Origin: Colwellia chukchiensis
GTDB lineage: Bacteria > Pseudomonadota > Gammaproteobacteria > Enterobacterales > Alteromonadaceae
Direction of reading: 5' to 3'
Assembly (NCBI RefSeq): GCF_002104455.1
Contig: NZ_NBOC01000003.1
Span: 210,738-274,737 of the forward strand
DNA: 64,000 bases
How positions within the stretch are numbered: the first letter of the stretch is position 1; each line of letters begins with the position of its first letter. The translations under genes were made by a program, and so were the position numbers. The notes under the pieces are model-generated. The model saw nothing but the letters and a program-made list of their open reading frames with translations. It was not told the origin of the DNA and searched no databases. Shown piece by piece: positions 8,212 to 16,993 of this stretch.

Positions 8212-11200
8212 GAATGCCTCCGGTGCTTCGCAACTTGCATGGTTTTCTCAATGATTTCGTCCATTTGCTCTAGGCTCAGCGTCACGCCGTACTGCTCTTT
8301 GACTTCGTCATAAAGAAAATCGTCAATATCATTCATCGCCGTTTTTTGAACGTCGGCATCGTCCCAAAAATCGACTTTCCAATGAGCATCAATGATTTTT
8401 TGTATCGCTAACGATGTTTGTGCCGCAATCGCATCAAGCTGAGCATCATCTAACTCGTTGAGTGTTGCCACTTGCTGAAACTGCGGCTTAATCAAGCCAA
8501 AGTAGGCGCACGCTTCGTCGTTTTCACGAATGCAATCAGGCATATCATCATGCTGCTTTGTGGCCACTTTGTTACGAATATCAATCACTCGGTTGAGATA
8601 TTCTAAGTCTGAGATGCGCTTGGCCTTAAAGTCATCAATGGCGGCTTGGATCAGCTTCGAAAACTTCTCATAAAACGCAGGGTCTTCGTCCATATTCTCC
8701 GAAATACTGCGCTTTGTAGCGTGGGCGATGGTGTCCGCTTTTGACGCTGTGGTTTTAGCTTGATAAACCCCTTGCTCTTCTTTCACGGCGGTAAACATTT
8801 TTTCATCAAAAATATTCACGGGCTCGTTAAGCTGAGTCACCTCATTAGCCTGAATATGGGTATCCAGCAGCTTTTTAATTTTCGGCTCGTAGTCGCGATA
8901 ATCAATCGCCTCGGCGTAACGCAACTTAACTGCCGCCTTTAAGTTCTGAAAACGTTTTAAATCGTTTTTATAGGTTTGTAGCTTTTTCTCATCAGAGTTC
9001 ATGATGAACTGCTCAGACGATAAAGCGATGGCTAAAGATTTACTGTATGCCGATAAACACTCGTAAAACTCTTCACGCAACTCGTCATCTGCCAACAACA
9101 CCTCATAGGCTTCTTCGTCTTTTGAGTTTTTAACGGCTTTAAACAAATCCCATAGGTCAGAGTAACGCTGTGGCAGCTTAAACACTTCCTCATTAATGGA
9201 GGTGAGCGTGCCTGCTAAGTCATCTTCATCAAACCCTTCAAAGGCTTCGTACATGGTTAGGGCTTTATCCAACTCGCCCAATACGCTGGCATAGTCGATG
9301 ATATAGCCAAACTCTTTGCCTTCGTAAAGGCGGTTAACCCGAGCGATAGCCTGCAATAGCGTGTGCTCTCGCAGGGTTCGGCATAGATACAGCACGGTGT
9401 TACGCGGTGCATCAAAACCGGTTAATAGCTTATCCACCACAATGAGTATTTCAGGGTCATCACCGTATTTAAACTGATTGATGATTTGCTTGGTGTACTC
9501 TTCTTCAGAGCCAAAGCGCTTCATCATTTTATCCCAGAATTTACCTACCTCATCGGTTGGTCCTTCGTCCACTTCGTCGTGGCCTTCACGGGTATCAGGG
9601 CCAGAAATCACCACCTCTGTGGTGACGGTGCCAATCTCTTGCAAGAACTGCTGGTACTTTAACGCCGCCGGTTTGCCTGGGGCAACCAGCTGAGCCTTAA
9701 AGCCGGTGCCTTGCCAGTTCGCACGAAAATGCTCGCTGATATCAAAGGCGCGCATATATATCACCTGATCAGCTTTGTTTAGCATTTCAGCACGGGCGTA
9801 TTTCTTTTTAAGGTCGGCCTTTTGCTCTTTGCTTAAATCGGCGGTGTGGCGTTCAAACCAGAGGTCGATGGCCGACTGATTCTGCTCCATCTCAATATGT
9901 CGGCCTTCGTACAGCAATGGCAATACCGCTTCATCGGCAACCGCTTGTTTAATGGTATAGTGCGGCTCAATCAGGCCACCAAATTTGGCAAAGTTATTCT
10001 TTTCTTTTTTCAGTAGTGGCGTACCGGTAAAGCCAAGAAAACAGGCATTGGGCAACATTTGGCGCATTCGGGCTGCCAATGAGCCAAAGTTGGTGCGGTG
10101 ACTTTCATCGACCAATACAAAAATATCGTGCGATTCATCCACAAATTTCTCGGCTACCCAGCCTTTATCAAATTTGTGGATCAGTGTGGTGATCAAACCC
10201 ACTTTATTTTTAAGGTGCTTCACCAAATTACGGCCAGACGTGGCACGCTCGCGACTTAAACCACAGGCCGCAAAGGTATTACCCAGTTGTTTATCAAGGT
10301 CATCCCGGTCGGTAACCAAAATGATTCTTGGATTGATAAGCTGCGGATCAAGTGCCATAGCACGGGTGAGCATCACCATGGTAAGCGACTTACCCGAGCC
10401 TTGGGTATGCCAAATAACACCACCTTGGCGGTTTTCTTTTGCACCATTGCCTTTATTGGTCAAACGTTTAATTCGGGCGATGGTCGCTTTAATCACAAAG
10501 TATTGTTGATAGCGGGCTACTTTCTTAATGCCACCATCAAACAGGGTAAAGCGATACACCAAATCTAATAAGCGCTCTGGACGGCACAGGCTGTGAATGG
10601 CATTGTCTTGTTCCGTCACCAAGCGTTTACCTTCCGCCTCTAGCGCATCAAAAAATGGCCGTGCTGCAGCAAACTCACCACTGAATAGCTGTGCTTTAGT
10701 GTCTTCGTCTAAAGCGGTATTTACGTCTTTATCGACATCGGCAGGTTTGTCTTCTTGCTCTTTCCACACGCCCCAGAACTTCTTAGGAGTGCCAGCTGTG
10801 GCGTATTGGGCGGCGTTTTTATTCACTGCCAGCACTTGCTGCACATAAGTAAACAGGCGCGGAATATAGTCATCACCTTGGTTACGAATATTTTGTGATA
10901 CGGCTTGCTCTACATCCACTTTGGGGGATTTACATTCAATCACGCTAAAGGGAATACCATTGACAAACAGGACGATATCGGGGCGCACGGTATCGGTGCT
11001 GCGTGCGCGCTCAACCGAGAACTCAGCGACTACATGAAAGCTGTTATTGCTCGGGTTTTTCCAATCAATGTAATTGAGGGTAAAGCTTTTTGAATCCCCC
11101 TCAATGGTTTGCTCCATGGCTGAGCCTAAGGTGATTAAATCGTAAATCGACTCATTGGTTTTTTGCAGGCCATCAAACTTAATATTTTTGAGCTTTTGGA

Positions 11201-11471
11201 TCGCGGTTTGAATGTTCTCTTCGCTAAACAGATACTCGCCACCTTTATAGTTAATGCGATTAATCTTCTTCAGTTGCTGACGTAGTACCCCTTCCAAAAT
11301 CACATTGGCACTGCGCCCACCCCGTTCGGCCAAGGCCTGCTCAGGGGTGAGGTACTGATAACCCAAATTGATTAACTGTTGCAGGGCAGGAATTTGCGAC
11401 AAGTACTTTTCGTTAAACTCGAAGCCCGAAGGCTCCGAGTTTGCTGCGTAATTGACTGGAGGTGTGCTCAT
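8208..11471 (-). CDS. hsdR: Type I restriction enzyme R subunit (HsdR)
   Basis: This 1087-aa ATP-dependent translocase/endonuclease is the restriction subunit of the R2M2S complex. The N-terminal nuclease has D165 and E179-C-K181 (PDIVLF...VIECK). The SF2 motor follows: Walker A TQGSGKS (355-361), DESH (455-458), FTGTPL, then LLTGFDAP and QAIARVNR in the second RecA domain. The C-terminal helical region should bind the methylase core. All catalytic residues are present. The start overlaps the hsdS stop by 4 bases, giving the coupled order hsdM-dinD-hsdS-hsdR-ygjP. Confidence 0.96.
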   Translation of the reverse strand: MSTPPVNYAANSEPSGFEFNEKYLSQIPALQQLINLGYQYLTPEQALAERGGRSANVILEGVLRQQLKKINRINYKGGEYLFSEENIQTAIQKLKNIKFDGLQKTNESIYDLITLGSAMEQTIEGDSKSFTLNYIDWKNPSNNSFHVVAEFSVERARSTDTVRPDIVLFVNGIPFSVIECKSPKVDVEQAVSQNIRNQGDDYIPRLFTYVQQVLAVNKNAAQYATAGTPKKFWGVWKEQEDKPADVDKDVNTALDEDTKAQLFSGEFAAARPFFDALEAEGKRLVTEQDNAIHSLCRPERLLDLVYRFTLFDGGIKKVARYQQYFVIKATIARIKRLTNKGNGAKENRQGGVIWHTQGSGKSLTMVMLTRAMALDPQLINPRIILVTDRDDLDKQLGNTFAACGLSRERATSGRNLVKHLKNKVGLITTLIHKFDKGWVAEKFVDESHDIFVLVDESHRTNFGSLAARMRQMLPNACFLGFTGTPLLKKEKNNFAKFGGLIEPHYTIKQAVADEAVLPLLYEGRHIEMEQNQSAIDLWFERHTADLSKEQKADLKKKYARAEMLNKADQVIYMRAFDISEHFRANWQGTGFKAQLVAPGKPAALKYQQFLQEIGTVTTEVVISGPDTREGHDEVDEGPTDEVGKFWDKMMKRFGSEEEYTKQIINQFKYGDDPEILIVVDKLLTGFDAPRNTVLYLCRTLREHTLLQAIARVNRLYEGKEFGYIIDYASVLGELDKALTMYEAFEGFDEDDLAGTLTSINEEVFKLPQRYSDLWDLFKAVKNSKDEEAYEVLLADDELREEFYECLSAYSKSLAIALSSEQFIMNSDEKKLQTYKNDLKRFQNLKAAVKLRYAEAIDYRDYEPKIKKLLDTHIQANEVTQLNEPVNIFDEKMFTAVKEEQGVYQAKTTASKADTIAHATKRSISENMDEDPAFYEKFSKLIQAAIDDFKAKRISDLEYLNRVIDIRNKVATKQHDDMPDCIRENDEACAYFGLIKPQFQQVATLNELDDAQLDAIAAQTSLAIQKIIDAHWKVDFWDDADVQKTAMNDIDDFLYDEVKEQYGVTLSLEQMDEIIEKTMQVAKHRRHS

Positions 11472-12706
11472 GCGATGCTCTCCTTAGAAAGCTCCTGACA
11501 AGTCTCCTCAGAGAGGTGTTGAGAACTACCAACTTGCCACTCACCAGTAAGCAGCTTCTGCATCAGACCGCGTTTTTGGCTGCGGTATTGTTCTAATGTC
11601 TTTTTGAGTAAGCTGATTTCCATTTGAGCAAGGTTGAGCTTGTAGGTTACGTCTTTTTGCACGTCCATTGCTGGTAATGGGATATTAATTGCGCCAAGAT
11701 CTTTAAAACTAACCGTCTCACGTACGCTACCCTGAGCACTGTTTTTAATACGTTGGCGTGCTTCACTTGAATTAAGCCAGTGCAAAAAGTAGTCGCTACA
11801 TACTCTTTTCGTATCTAGTTTAAACACAACGTACATTGGGCTTAAAATGCCATTTTCCCAGTCATCAAGACGAGCAATAGAGCCCACATTGATTCGAGAC
11901 GGGTTGTAAGCGTATTGGCCTTGTTCAACTACTTTGTAGTTCGACACGTTTGCGCTGGCTACTCGCCGCTCAAATTGCTCTTCTGGCAACACAAAGCCAC
12001 TGTGATTTGTTACGCTTAAAACGCGTTCAATCGTACTATTTTTGTTGCGTTTAGAAACCTCTGTCATCAAACCAGAAGCTGACGTACGTTTATGACCTAC
12101 ACGGTTGATCAAGTTAGAGGTTAGCCACTCAAACTGCTTTTCCTTGGCCGCAATTAACGTTTCCGTTTTTTCGATGGCGTTGTCCCAGCACTCAAGGAAA
12201 GATGCAATCTTTTTTTGTTCAAGAAAAGGCGGGATTGGTATAGGTAAAGTTAACAGTTCACTTTTAGTGATATTTTTCATGCTGTTACTTGTGCCCGTAG
12301 CTAGTTTCGACAACCTAAACCTCGCCCACGGTGAAGCCAAGAAGTAAGCGAGCCACTTATGCTCAACTTTCTTTTCTGGGTGAGGTACGGTCTGCCAAAG
12401 CTTATCTGGAAGAAAACGATTAGGATAATCTTCCGAAACGTAACAGCTCGCACCTACTAGGTCGGGAGTGTTGCTTCGACTAATAATAATTTGTCCTTTT
12501 TTAGGATTGCATTTCGCTCTTTGAAGCTCGCTTCCTGTTATTTTTTTACTAGCTTGCGGATTAAACTTGCCATATGTCACGGCGCTGACTTTTAAAACAG
12601 CATAGTCATCGTTGGAGGGAGTTCCATCCTCACCGTTTACACTTATGCCCGATTCTAAAGACGCAATCAGTTCGCCAACACGACCATTTTTCCATTCTTT
12701 AATCAT
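11468..12706 (-). CDS. hsdS: Type I restriction enzyme specificity subunit (HsdS)
   Basis: The product is 412 aa, a normal length for two target-recognition domains. The first is at about residues 1-150 and ends in the conserved helix IPIPPFLEQKKIASFLECWDNAIEKTETLI. The second is at about 210-370 and ends in the partner helix INIPLPAMDVQKDV...YRSQKRGLMQKLLTGEW. It confers sequence specificity on both modification and restriction complexes. It overlaps dinD upstream and hsdR downstream by 4 bases each (ATGA), so subunit ratios are translationally coupled. The recognition sequence cannot be read from the protein. Confidence 0.95.
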   Translation of the reverse strand: MIKEWKNGRVGELIASLESGISVNGEDGTPSNDDYAVLKVSAVTYGKFNPQASKKITGSELQRAKCNPKKGQIIISRSNTPDLVGASCYVSEDYPNRFLPDKLWQTVPHPEKKVEHKWLAYFLASPWARFRLSKLATGTSNSMKNITKSELLTLPIPIPPFLEQKKIASFLECWDNAIEKTETLIAAKEKQFEWLTSNLINRVGHKRTSASGLMTEVSKRNKNSTIERVLSVTNHSGFVLPEEQFERRVASANVSNYKVVEQGQYAYNPSRINVGSIARLDDWENGILSPMYVVFKLDTKRVCSDYFLHWLNSSEARQRIKNSAQGSVRETVSFKDLGAINIPLPAMDVQKDVTYKLNLAQMEISLLKKTLEQYRSQKRGLMQKLLTGEWQVGSSQHLSEETCQELSKESIA

Positions 12707-13548
12707 TGATCACCCTCCAACTTCTTCTGCGCACGTGCCAACTGGGGAATGCCTTTTTCTGGTGTGGGCAAATCCTCTGGCATAGTGCCGCCAAGCTCCT
12801 CAATAGTGGCGCGCACTTTGGCACCCACCTCAAAATGAGTTTGGTTGGCATGGGCTTTATTGCTTACCTGATCGCGCTTTAGCTTTTCTTCCGTTTGCGT
12901 GGCACGGAACAGGTTGGCGGCAAGCTCAGTACTGCCCATATGGTCGAGGATTTTTTGGCTCTTTTTTAAGCCTTTGTGCTGGTGAATGGCTTTGTTGTCT
13001 AACCCACCATACAAGCCTTTGTAACCATGGTTTTGGAAAATGGCGTAGTCCAAACCAGACTCAACACCTGCATCACGGGCCGCCGCAGCCAGTTGCTTGT
13101 TGTGGTCGGCCAGCTCATTGCGCAGCATTAGGCGTTTTTGGTCTTCATTTAGTTGCTGAAAACCAGTGTCATCTTGTAGCTCTTGGCGACGAGTCTGAAT
13201 GGCAAAATAGGTCTGGCCATTGGCGATCACCGGCTTGCTGGCATCACCATTTTGCACAATGAGGTAACAGGCGTAACGGGACAAGGCAAACGAGTCCATT
13301 TTGCGCTGGGCACCTGAGCCAATTTCGACCATCTCGTGGATCTCCACGAAATGGTCGGCCAGCGCTTGGCCACTGTTTTCACAGGCTTTTTTGGCTTTCT
13401 CGATAACCGGTAAAAAGTTACGGTACTCTGCATAGTCCAATACTTTCGCCAGCTGGCGGGCCAGCCAAATTTCGCCACCTTGTTCATTAATTACGCGAAT
13501 GCTTTCAAAGCTGGTATGTTCTGGTTGGGGAAGTTGCTTGTTACTCAT
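12703..13548 (-). CDS. dinD: DinD-like protein inside the hsd operon
   Basis: This 281-aa protein matches DNA-damage-inducible protein D. It has a BRO-N-like N-terminus (FESIRVINEQGGEIWLARQL), then KMDSFALSRYACYLIVQNGD and QTYFAIQTRRQELQ. In E. coli, DinD inhibits RecA-mediated strand exchange. Here it lies between hsdM and hsdS, a placement seen in a subset of type I systems. The ATG follows a strong GGAGGTG site. A 12-bp hairpin and a 109-bp gap separate it from hsdM, so its expression may be partly independent. I see no LexA box beside it. Confidence 0.88.
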   Translation of the reverse strand: MSNKQLPQPEHTSFESIRVINEQGGEIWLARQLAKVLDYAEYRNFLPVIEKAKKACENSGQALADHFVEIHEMVEIGSGAQRKMDSFALSRYACYLIVQNGDASKPVIANGQTYFAIQTRRQELQDDTGFQQLNEDQKRLMLRNELADHNKQLAAAARDAGVESGLDYAIFQNHGYKGLYGGLDNKAIHQHKGLKKSQKILDHMGSTELAANLFRATQTEEKLKRDQVSNKAHANQTHFEVGAKVRATIEELGGTMPEDLPTPEKGIPQLARAQKKLEGDQ

Positions 13549-13614
13549 CGTGCACCTCCCACCATTTTCGTGACGTCACGCAATTGGTTTGTAGTGCCGT
13601 ACTCACACTTAGAC

Positions 13615-13642
13615 ACCATTTTGTTGGCGTCAACAAAATGGT
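13615..13642 (-). promoter_or_regulatory. Perfect 12-bp hairpin between hsdM and dinD
   Basis: ACCATTTTGTTG at 13615-13626 and CAACAAAATGGT at 13631-13642 form perfect 12-bp arms with a 4-base loop. It lies in the only sizeable gap of the hsd operon, 16 bases after the hsdM stop. There is no U-run, so it looks like an RNA-processing, stabilising or attenuating structure rather than a simple terminator. Confidence 0.5.
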
Positions 13643-13657
13643 TGTTGTTCGTCATAC

Positions 13658-15292
13658 TCATTCAGCCACCTCCGTTGTGTTGCTTTGCGCCTCGTTAGGT
13701 ACGATATCCTTTAACAGCGCCGCCATTTTGTTGCGGACGTCGGCGAGTTCAGTTTCAAGGGTGGTGATTTCAGCCTGTACCGAAATAATATCGACCTCAA
13801 CTTCCTCTTCGAAGGTATCGACGTATCGCGGGATATTCAGGTTAAAGTCGTTCTCTTTGATCTCATCAAAGGTGGCTAAATGGGCGTATTTTTCTACCTC
13901 TTCACGAGCTGTTACCGCTGCAACAATTTTGTCTAGGTGTTCATCCAGCAGGATGTTTTGGTTTTTCCCTGCTTGGTAATGATCTTTACCGCTGGCATCG
14001 ACAAACAGCACGTCTTTGCGGTTTTCATTGGCACCGCCTTTCTCACGTGAGCGGTCGAATATCAGGATTGCGACAGGAATACCAGTGCTTGGGAACAGGT
14101 TACCGGGCAAGCCGATCACGGCATCTAATAGGTTTTCTTCAATCAGTTGTTGACGAATACGGCCTTCAGCTGCGCCTCTAAACAGCACACCATGAGGCAC
14201 CACTACGGCAATGCGGCCTTCTTTTTCAACGGCGGCTTCGACCATGTGGCTGATAAAGGCAAAGTCTGCCTTTGATTTAGGTGGTAGCCCGCGCCAGTAG
14301 CGGTTGTATCTGTCAGATTCAACGTCTTCTGAACCCCATTTGTCGAGTGAAAACGGTGGGTTGGCAACCACGTTATCAAACTTCATCAGTCTGTCATTTT
14401 CGACCAGCGCAGGTGAAGTGAGGGTGTTACACCATTCGATACGAGCAGAGTCTGAGCCGTGCAAGAACATATTCATACGCGCAAGCGCCCAGGTACTGCC
14501 GTTGACTTCCATGCCATAGAGTGAATAATTGCGGTCGCCCACTTGGCGTGCGGCTTCAATCAATAAACCGGCTGAGCCACAGGCAGGGTCACAAATACGC
14601 GCCCCCGATTTTGGTGCAGACAGACGCGCAACCAGCTCAGAGACTTTATGAGGGGTGTAGAATTCACCGGCTTTTTTACCTGCATCGGAGCCAAAGCGCT
14701 CAATAAGGTAGATGTAGGTATTACCAATCACATCTTCAGACACGCGCGACGGGCTCATGTCGAGTGCGGGCTTGTTGAAGTCGTCCAGCAAGGTTTTTAG
14801 GCGGCGGTTGCGGTCTTTGGTTTTACCCAAGTTGGCTTCGCTGTTGAAGTCGATGTTTCGGAACACACCTTCTAACTTGGCTTTGTTCGCGGTTTCAATA
14901 TGCTCTAAAACAATGTTGATCAGCTCGCCAATGTTGGGTTCGTTTTTACGCTCTAACAATGAATAGTAGTTGGCCAAAAAGGTGTCGGTAACAACGGTTT
15001 TCTTCTCTTTGGTTGCTGGATCTTCAACTTCTTCTGTGAGTTCTACTATTGGCAGTACAAAACGCTCGCGCTCAAGCTTACGTCTGATACGGACGTCGTC
15101 GTCACCGTACTGCTTTTTATATTCTGCGTAGTGGTCATTCCATACATCGGAGATGTATTTTACGAACAGCATTACTAGGATGTAGTCTTTGTATTGCGCA
15201 GGGTCTACCGCGCCACGGAAAGTATCGCATGCAGCCCATGCTGCATTGTTGATGTCTTTTTGTTGAATCTTGTCGTTCATATCTTTAGTCAT
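13658..15292 (-). CDS. hsdM: Type I restriction-modification methyltransferase subunit (HsdM)
   Basis: This 544-aa N6-adenine methyltransferase has an N-terminal HsdM bundle, then the AdoMet-binding motif DPACGSAG (235-242) and catalytic NPPF (311-314). The C-terminal region is a Glu-rich coiled coil. It works as M2S for modification and as part of the R2M2S complex for restriction. I chose the start at 15292 for its GAGGAA site 8 bases upstream. It is first in the operon, so methylation can be established before the nuclease subunit, the typical safe order. Confidence 0.96.
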   Translation of the reverse strand: MTKDMNDKIQQKDINNAAWAACDTFRGAVDPAQYKDYILVMLFVKYISDVWNDHYAEYKKQYGDDDVRIRRKLERERFVLPIVELTEEVEDPATKEKKTVVTDTFLANYYSLLERKNEPNIGELINIVLEHIETANKAKLEGVFRNIDFNSEANLGKTKDRNRRLKTLLDDFNKPALDMSPSRVSEDVIGNTYIYLIERFGSDAGKKAGEFYTPHKVSELVARLSAPKSGARICDPACGSAGLLIEAARQVGDRNYSLYGMEVNGSTWALARMNMFLHGSDSARIEWCNTLTSPALVENDRLMKFDNVVANPPFSLDKWGSEDVESDRYNRYWRGLPPKSKADFAFISHMVEAAVEKEGRIAVVVPHGVLFRGAAEGRIRQQLIEENLLDAVIGLPGNLFPSTGIPVAILIFDRSREKGGANENRKDVLFVDASGKDHYQAGKNQNILLDEHLDKIVAAVTAREEVEKYAHLATFDEIKENDFNLNIPRYVDTFEEEVEVDIISVQAEITTLETELADVRNKMAALLKDIVPNEAQSNTTEVAE

Positions 15293-15323
15293 ATAAATTC
15301 CTCAAATCTGGTCAGTGTCATAA

Positions 15324-15355
15324 AGCGGGGCAGGCTATACCGGTAGCGCCCCGCT
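15324..15355 (-). terminator. GC-rich hairpin upstream of hsdM
   Basis: AGCGGGGC (15324-15331) and GCCCCGCT (15348-15355) form perfect 8-bp arms with a 16-base loop. It follows the stop of the small gene at 15373 and precedes the hsdM ribosome site. It could end the upstream transcript or attenuate hsdM; no proper T-run follows. Confidence 0.4.
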
Positions 15356-15372
15356 AGCTGTAAGTTAAAAGG

Positions 15373-15603
15373 TTAAGAATCGAGTACGGCTGATTGAGTC
15401 CAGGTAATCGACCGCCCAAATGGAGGGTAAATCGATGTACTGTCCTTTATGGTGTACCGTGCAATGACGTCACCTTGCTCGTTTAGCTCTTCACATTCAT
15501 AGGTATCAGTGTCTTGGCCTTTTCGTTGCGACCACTGACTACTTACGATGTTGAGGGCATGCGACTCGGGTACACCTATTTTCTTTTTGTATTCATCACT
15601 CAT
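15373..15603 (-). CDS. Small conserved hypothetical protein (76 aa)
   Basis: This short soluble protein starts at an ATG behind an AGGAG site. Its sequence (YECEELNEQGDVIARYTIKDSTSIYPP) suggests a compact beta-rich domain. It starts 8 bases after the DUF2188 gene stop, so the two are likely one transcript leading towards hsdM. I do not recognise a family. Its position beside the restriction operon suggests an accessory role, which is an inference only. Confidence 0.65.
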   Translation of the reverse strand: MSDEYKKKIGVPESHALNIVSSQWSQRKGQDTDTYECEELNEQGDVIARYTIKDSTSIYPPFGRSITWTQSAVLDS

Positions 15604-15611
15604 AAGGGCTC

Positions 15612-15857
15612 CTATCCTTTAATGTCTTTTGGGTCGTTACCGTGGCTATCTTTGCGTTGTATCTGGCCGTCTTTGCCATGTACAACAAGCTCAGAACCTT
15701 CGCGCTTGCTTTGCTCGCGCGCCGCAGCTTCGGCCTCTCGTTTGGTGCTGTGTACGCTTGAAGCGCGTTCGGCACCGCCTTTTTTGTTCGCCCATCCATC
15801 AGGATGTGGTACGACATGTCGGGTATTGCCCTTGCTTGATGATGTATTCTTTGCCAT
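15612..15857 (-). CDS. DUF2188 domain protein (81 aa)
   Basis: This small basic protein has the DUF2188 pattern: RHVVPHPDGWANKKGGAERASSVHSTKREAEAAAREQSKREGSELVVHGKDGQI, followed by the terminal GNDPKD that typifies the family. A CAGGAG site precedes the ATG. DUF2188 proteins are small, widespread and of unknown function, often in mobile regions. It is tightly linked to the next small gene and lies between a half-HsdS gene and hsdM. Confidence 0.8.
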   Translation of the reverse strand: MAKNTSSSKGNTRHVVPHPDGWANKKGGAERASSVHSTKREAEAAAREQSKREGSELVVHGKDGQIQRKDSHGNDPKDIKG

Positions 15858-15951
15858 AATTTCGGCTCCTGTTTTTTGAAATGAAACGTGGATTAAAGTT
15901 TTGCTAAAAGTGCTGTCACACTTTCGGCTCGTCTAAACCCAGTAACTGTCA

Positions 15952-16530
15952 TTACTGGGTATTCATTGCTAAATTCATTAATATTGCGTCAGTTAACACC
16001 TCCTTTTTCTTTGCTAATGCATTCATTAGCTTCTGTTCGTTAATGGATAATTGGTAAATCTCAATAATCTTTTTCTGCACATCGAGATTAGGGACTACTA
16101 TCTCCAGATCCTCAAGTGCAGGTTTGCCAATCATTCTTACCGCCGTGCCTGTTGCCTTACTTTGCAATACTGCTTGTGAAGTAGGTTGATTAATAAACCA
16201 GCATAGATATGCTGGCATAACCGAATCACTTTCAACTCGAATTCGCAACAGTGGCGCAGCGATAACAGCATCGCTCAACTCTTGGTCAATCAATGCTGCC
16301 GTATTAGTTTGACCTCTAGAGCGAAATGCTAAGTCGTTATGTTTAACTCTGTGATGATCCTTTAAGTCCTGCATTGCAATCTGCACTAGCTCTTGGGCAT
16401 TAACTCGGTTATCTTCAGTTAAATCCTTCATCTGGATAACAGAGATATTTCCATTAGTGTCTGGCTCAAGCTTTGACCTAAAAGAGTGTCCCATCTGTAC
16501 AGAGGCAATTTTTTTCAAATTAACTTTCAT
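15952..16530 (-). CDS. Half-length HsdS-like protein with a single target-recognition domain
   Basis: The product is 192 aa from the ATG at 16530, chosen because GAGGTGAC lies just upstream. It has one target-recognition domain followed by one conserved spacer helix (LEDLEIVVPNLDVQKKIIEIYQLSINEQKLMNALAKKKEVLTDAIL). Normal HsdS proteins carry two such units. A half subunit could dimerise to give a palindromic specificity, or exchange with the nearby full hsdS. It is not an obvious pseudogene, since start, ribosome site and stop look intact. Confidence 0.75.
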   Translation of the reverse strand: MKVNLKKIASVQMGHSFRSKLEPDTNGNISVIQMKDLTEDNRVNAQELVQIAMQDLKDHHRVKHNDLAFRSRGQTNTAALIDQELSDAVIAAPLLRIRVESDSVMPAYLCWFINQPTSQAVLQSKATGTAVRMIGKPALEDLEIVVPNLDVQKKIIEIYQLSINEQKLMNALAKKKEVLTDAILMNLAMNTQ

Positions 16531-16679
16531 TGTCACCTCAAATGCGTTGTAATGGCGTTTCTGCAACTTGTGAGTAAGTTTAAGCTGAGATTCTCAAGTT
16601 GTCAAATGTTTATTTTGCAAAAACGTCGTTACTGTAAAATTGTTTTTCGTGTGGCGTTTGGAAATGCTTGAATTGACCG

Positions 16680-16750
16680 GATACCTGGCTGTAATGAGAG
16701 GGATGAGTGGTCGTTGCCTGGTACCGACATTTATGTCGGTACCAGGTATC
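16680..16750. repeat. Near-perfect palindrome with an alternative outer arm
   Basis: A 30-bp structure at 16717-16746 has perfect 14-bp arms (CCTGGTACCGACAT and its complement) around TT. In addition GATACCTGG at 16680-16688 can pair with CCAGGTATC at 16742-16750, which would compete with the inner stem. The 463-bp gap 16531-16993 holds no convincing gene apart from this. It could be a cruciform protein-binding site or a switchable RNA structure. Confidence 0.5.
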
Positions 16751-16993
16751 TTGCTGATAAAAAAGAGTTAAATATTAAGAGACATATAATCAAGCTGGTA
16801 GAGCTGTACAAGACGAAACCATCTGGAAATTCCGAATAGTTCAAAGTGAAGCCTGAGTAAAACCTAACAGAGACCGCTCTAGCCAAAAATATCGAGCTAT
16901 TTGGCGCTTTTGATATTAAAATCGCGTCAACAACACCCCTCCCGCTACCCGTTAGATCAGCGCCCCGCGAGGGGTTACTCGTTTTTAAGGCTT

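Noticed and set aside
12703..13548. SOS control of dinD by a nearby LexA box
   Set aside because: No CTGT-N8-ACAG site was seen in the hsdM-dinD gap or in the hsdM upstream region.
13584..13979. A 131-codon plus-strand frame opposite hsdM
   Set aside because: It is antisense to a well-supported methyltransferase, Ser-rich, and has no recognisable domain.
15952..16530. The half HsdS as a pseudogene
   Set aside because: It has its own start, strong ribosome site, complete target-recognition domain and spacer helix, with no frameshift, so a functional half subunit is more likely.
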